Positions 45,746-46,685 of a stretch of 46,685 bases of DNA are shown here, in pieces. The position numbers and the translations under genes were made by a program. Position 1 is the stretch's first letter, and the number at the start of each line of letters is the position of its first letter. Source of the stretch: Coprococcus sp. (lineage in GTDB: Bacteria; Bacillota; Clostridia; Lachnospirales; Lachnospiraceae); the NCBI GenBank assembly GCA_016297325.1, contig JAEDGW010000005.1, positions 1 through 46,685 of the forward strand, in the 5' to 3' direction. The notes beneath the pieces are model-generated. The model saw nothing but the letters and a program-made list of their open reading frames with translations, was not told the DNA's origin and did not search any database.

Positions 45746-46027
45746 GTAAACAGAAAGCAGGTAACACATAAGATAATAAAACCTGATAAAGCTACTGTTT
45801 ATAACGAATTTTGACAATCACTATTTTTTGTTATTTACTCCCTTTAGTAGTCATGTATGACTACACCCCCAATCCCTTAATTGGCACAGCCGCTCCCCCG
45901 CGGCTGTGCTCCTCCCAAAGGAGAGTAAAGCTAGTTTTGAGACATACCCAAAATAAGCTCACAAAAAACCTTATATATAAAAAGAAGCAGAATCACTATT
46001 GCCTAAACGATTCTGCTTCTTTTTTAT
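45746..46027 (+). ncRNA. Structured small RNA, copy 2, with extra 5' hairpin
   Basis: This is a predicted transcript of about 280 nt. The core matches copy 1: P1 TTACTC-CCTTT (45835-45845) with AAAGG-A-GAGTAA (45917-45928), P2 45847-45864, and P3 GCACAGCCGC/GCGGCTGTGC (45884-45909) with the same TCCCCC loop. The P1 extension also differs from copy 1 but still pairs. A 5' domain absent from copy 1 nests TAAACAG/CTGTTTA (45747-45753, 45795-45801) around CAGGT/ACCTG (45758-45762, 45781-45785). The RNA ends at a terminator at about 46022. No coding potential is visible. Confidence 0.65.
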
Positions 46028-46030
46028 TTT
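45978..46030. terminator. Terminator of structured RNA copy 2, shared with the DUF951 gene
   Basis: The stem AAAGAAGCAGAATC / GATTCTGCTTCTTT is followed by TTTATTTT on the plus strand and TTTTTATATATAA on the minus strand. It can end both the RNA and the convergent DUF951 gene. Confidence 0.85.
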
Positions 46031-46068
46031 GGGGGGTATAGGACAAAACGTGGGTTTTATCTTTCTAC

Positions 46069-46248
46069 TCATTCTTTTATAAAACCTTTGAAATTCTTCT
46101 CCACAAGTTTACGGGATACCATAACCTGATGATCGCAGCCTGTACATCTCAACCTGAAATCCATTCCCACGCGAAGGATCTCCCAGGAGTTTGTTCCACA
46201 TGGATGCGCTTTCTTCATCTTTATAATCTGCCCAACATTAAATACCAT
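46069..46248 (-). CDS. DUF951 family small protein
   Basis: This 59-residue protein starts MVFNVGQIIKMKKAHPCGTN, continues SWEILRVGMDFRLRC, and then TGCDHQVMVSRK. The pattern KKxHPCG, WEI, RxGxDFR, CxGCxHxVM is that of DUF951, a short Firmicutes family found widely and of unknown role. The Cys and His residues (C17, C35, C38, H40) suggest zinc binding or a nucleic-acid-binding ribbon, which is inference. The ATG at 46248 has AAGGAG 8 nt upstream. It lies downstream of the tRNA cluster but behind its terminator, so it should have its own promoter, which I could not define. It converges with structured RNA copy 2. Confidence 0.88.
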   Translation of the reverse strand: MVFNVGQIIKMKKAHPCGTNSWEILRVGMDFRLRCTGCDHQVMVSRKLVEKNFKGFIKE

Positions 46249-46302
46249 AACGTCAGCTCCTTTCCTATCTGTATTCTATCTTAACTCGCTCATGGTGCAT
46301 AA

Positions 46303-46338
46303 ACTAAAAAAACTCAACTCCGATTAAGAGTTGAGTAA
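46303..46338 (-). terminator. Intrinsic terminator of the tRNA cluster
   Basis: A perfect stem ACTCAACTC / GAGTTGAGT with a 7-nt loop is followed by TTTTTTT on the minus strand, just after tRNA-Phe. Confidence 0.9.
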
Positions 46339-46345
46339 TTATCAG

Positions 46346-46418
<73 letters not shown>

Positions 46419-46430
46419 TTATCATAAAAG

Positions 46431-46504
46431 TAGCGGGGACAGGATTTGAACCTATGACCTTCGGGTTATGAGCCCGACGAGCTTCCAGACTGCTCCACCC
46501 CGCG
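46431..46504 (-). tRNA. Initiator tRNA-fMet (anticodon CAT)
   Basis: The anticodon loop CTCATAA is closed by three G-C pairs (GGG/CCC), the mark of initiator tRNA. The first base C1 is unpaired as required, but it faces T72 rather than the usual A72. CCA is not encoded. Confidence 0.93.
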
Positions 46505-46518
46505 ATAATAAAAAAAAA

Positions 46519-46600
46519 TGGGCGGAGGTGGATTCGAACCACCGAAGCATTACGCAGCAGATTTACAGTCTGTCCCCTTTGGCCACTCGGGAATCCACCC
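46519..46600 (-). tRNA. tRNA-Tyr (anticodon GTA)
   Basis: This is an 82-nt class II tRNA with a long variable arm (CTGCGTAATGCTTC region). The acceptor GGGTGGA pairs with TCCGCCC, the anticodon loop contains TGTAAA, and the T arm is GGTGG-TTCGAAT-CCACC. The discriminator is A. Confidence 0.95.
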
Positions 46601-46638
46601 ATTTATTGCTTTTTGGCAACTTCTTGCTTTAAGCAAAA

Positions 46639-46685
46639 AGCCGATGATCGGACTCGAACCGATAACCTGCTGATTACAAATCAGC
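46639..46685 (-). tRNA. tRNA-Thr (anticodon TGT), 5' part beyond the window
   Basis: The 3' two thirds are present: anticodon stem GCTGA/TCAGC around TTTGTAA (anticodon TGT), the T arm, and the acceptor strand CATCGGC with discriminator T. It is the first tRNA of the cluster in reading order within the window. Confidence 0.85.

Larger units (their letters stand above)
44803..46030 (+). repeat. Tandem duplication of an RNA-gene cassette (44803-45162 and 45638-46030)
   Basis: The two copies are diverged but colinear. Shared landmarks in order are AGACATTTTT, an ATATGGC-containing stretch, TTGCAA-N17-TATTAT, a 25-nt identical stretch ending TTATTTACTCCCTTT, the two-hairpin core, GCTCACAAAAAACC followed by TTATATATAAAAAGAAG, and a terminator. 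Offsets grow from 805 bp at the promoter to 856 bp at the core because copy 2 carries an extra hairpin in its leader. Confidence 0.85.

Noticed and set aside
44803..46030. Insertion sequence or transposon
   Set aside because: No transposase frame, no terminal inverted repeats and no target duplication are seen. The repeat unit is explained as a promoter-RNA-terminator cassette.
45811..46041. Plus-strand open frame of 76 codons over RNA copy 2
   Set aside because: The frame crosses the terminator stem, is not preserved in copy 1, and compensatory changes indicate RNA structure rather than coding.

Overview
The window looks like chromosomal DNA of a low-to-moderate GC, Gram-positive Clostridia member, most likely a Lachnospiraceae species (Coprococcus-like is a guess from protein style, not a proof). 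The support is a perfect HrcA/CIRCE operator in front of clpB, a class B sortase with xPxTGD wall-sorting tails, an LCP wall ligase, a cdaA-cdaR pair, a DUF951 protein, and Firmicutes-type promoters and intrinsic terminators. Almost every gene is on the minus strand.

Layout from left to right. (1) Positions 1-1530 hold a truncated membrane protein (minus) and a divergent zinc-phospholipase-like protein (plus). (2) Positions 1596-23385 form a cell-surface block. It contains a giant 6281-residue secreted repeat protein, a small wall-anchored protein, a class B sortase and an LCP protein. (3) Positions 23486-27557 hold glyA and the heat-shock gene clpB. (4) Positions 27750-31189 hold a frameshifted wall-anchored Thr-rich protein and a large lipoprotein that joins a propeller-like half to a solute-binding half. 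(5) Positions 31340-35740 are a compact run, read in the order cdaA, cdaR, sir2, GH1 6-phospho-beta-glucosidase. (6) Positions 35839-37304 hold two uncharacterised membrane proteins. (7) Positions 37467-42647 are a six-gene MoxR/DUF58/Bat-type operon with two VWA proteins and a TPR protein. (8) Positions 42971-44662 encode an NhaC antiporter. (9) Positions 44711-46068 have no protein gene but hold two diverged tandem copies of a promoter / structured RNA / terminator cassette, separated by eight 37-bp repeats. (10) Positions 46069-46685 hold a small DUF951 gene and a tRNA cluster (Thr, Tyr, fMet, Phe in reading order).

Two things stand out. The giant protein is built of about 74 Ig-like modules, and these are ordered into a higher-order repeat. 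The same seven module types recur in the same order, with a spacing of exactly 547 codons in the C-terminal blocks. The second is the pair of small-RNA cassettes. They share a promoter (TTGCAA-N17-TATTAT), a closing helix, two hairpins with compensatory base changes, C-rich single strands and loops, and a terminator whose stem sequence differs while its shape is kept. They look like an undescribed family of C-rich regulatory RNAs, but no search could be run here to confirm novelty.
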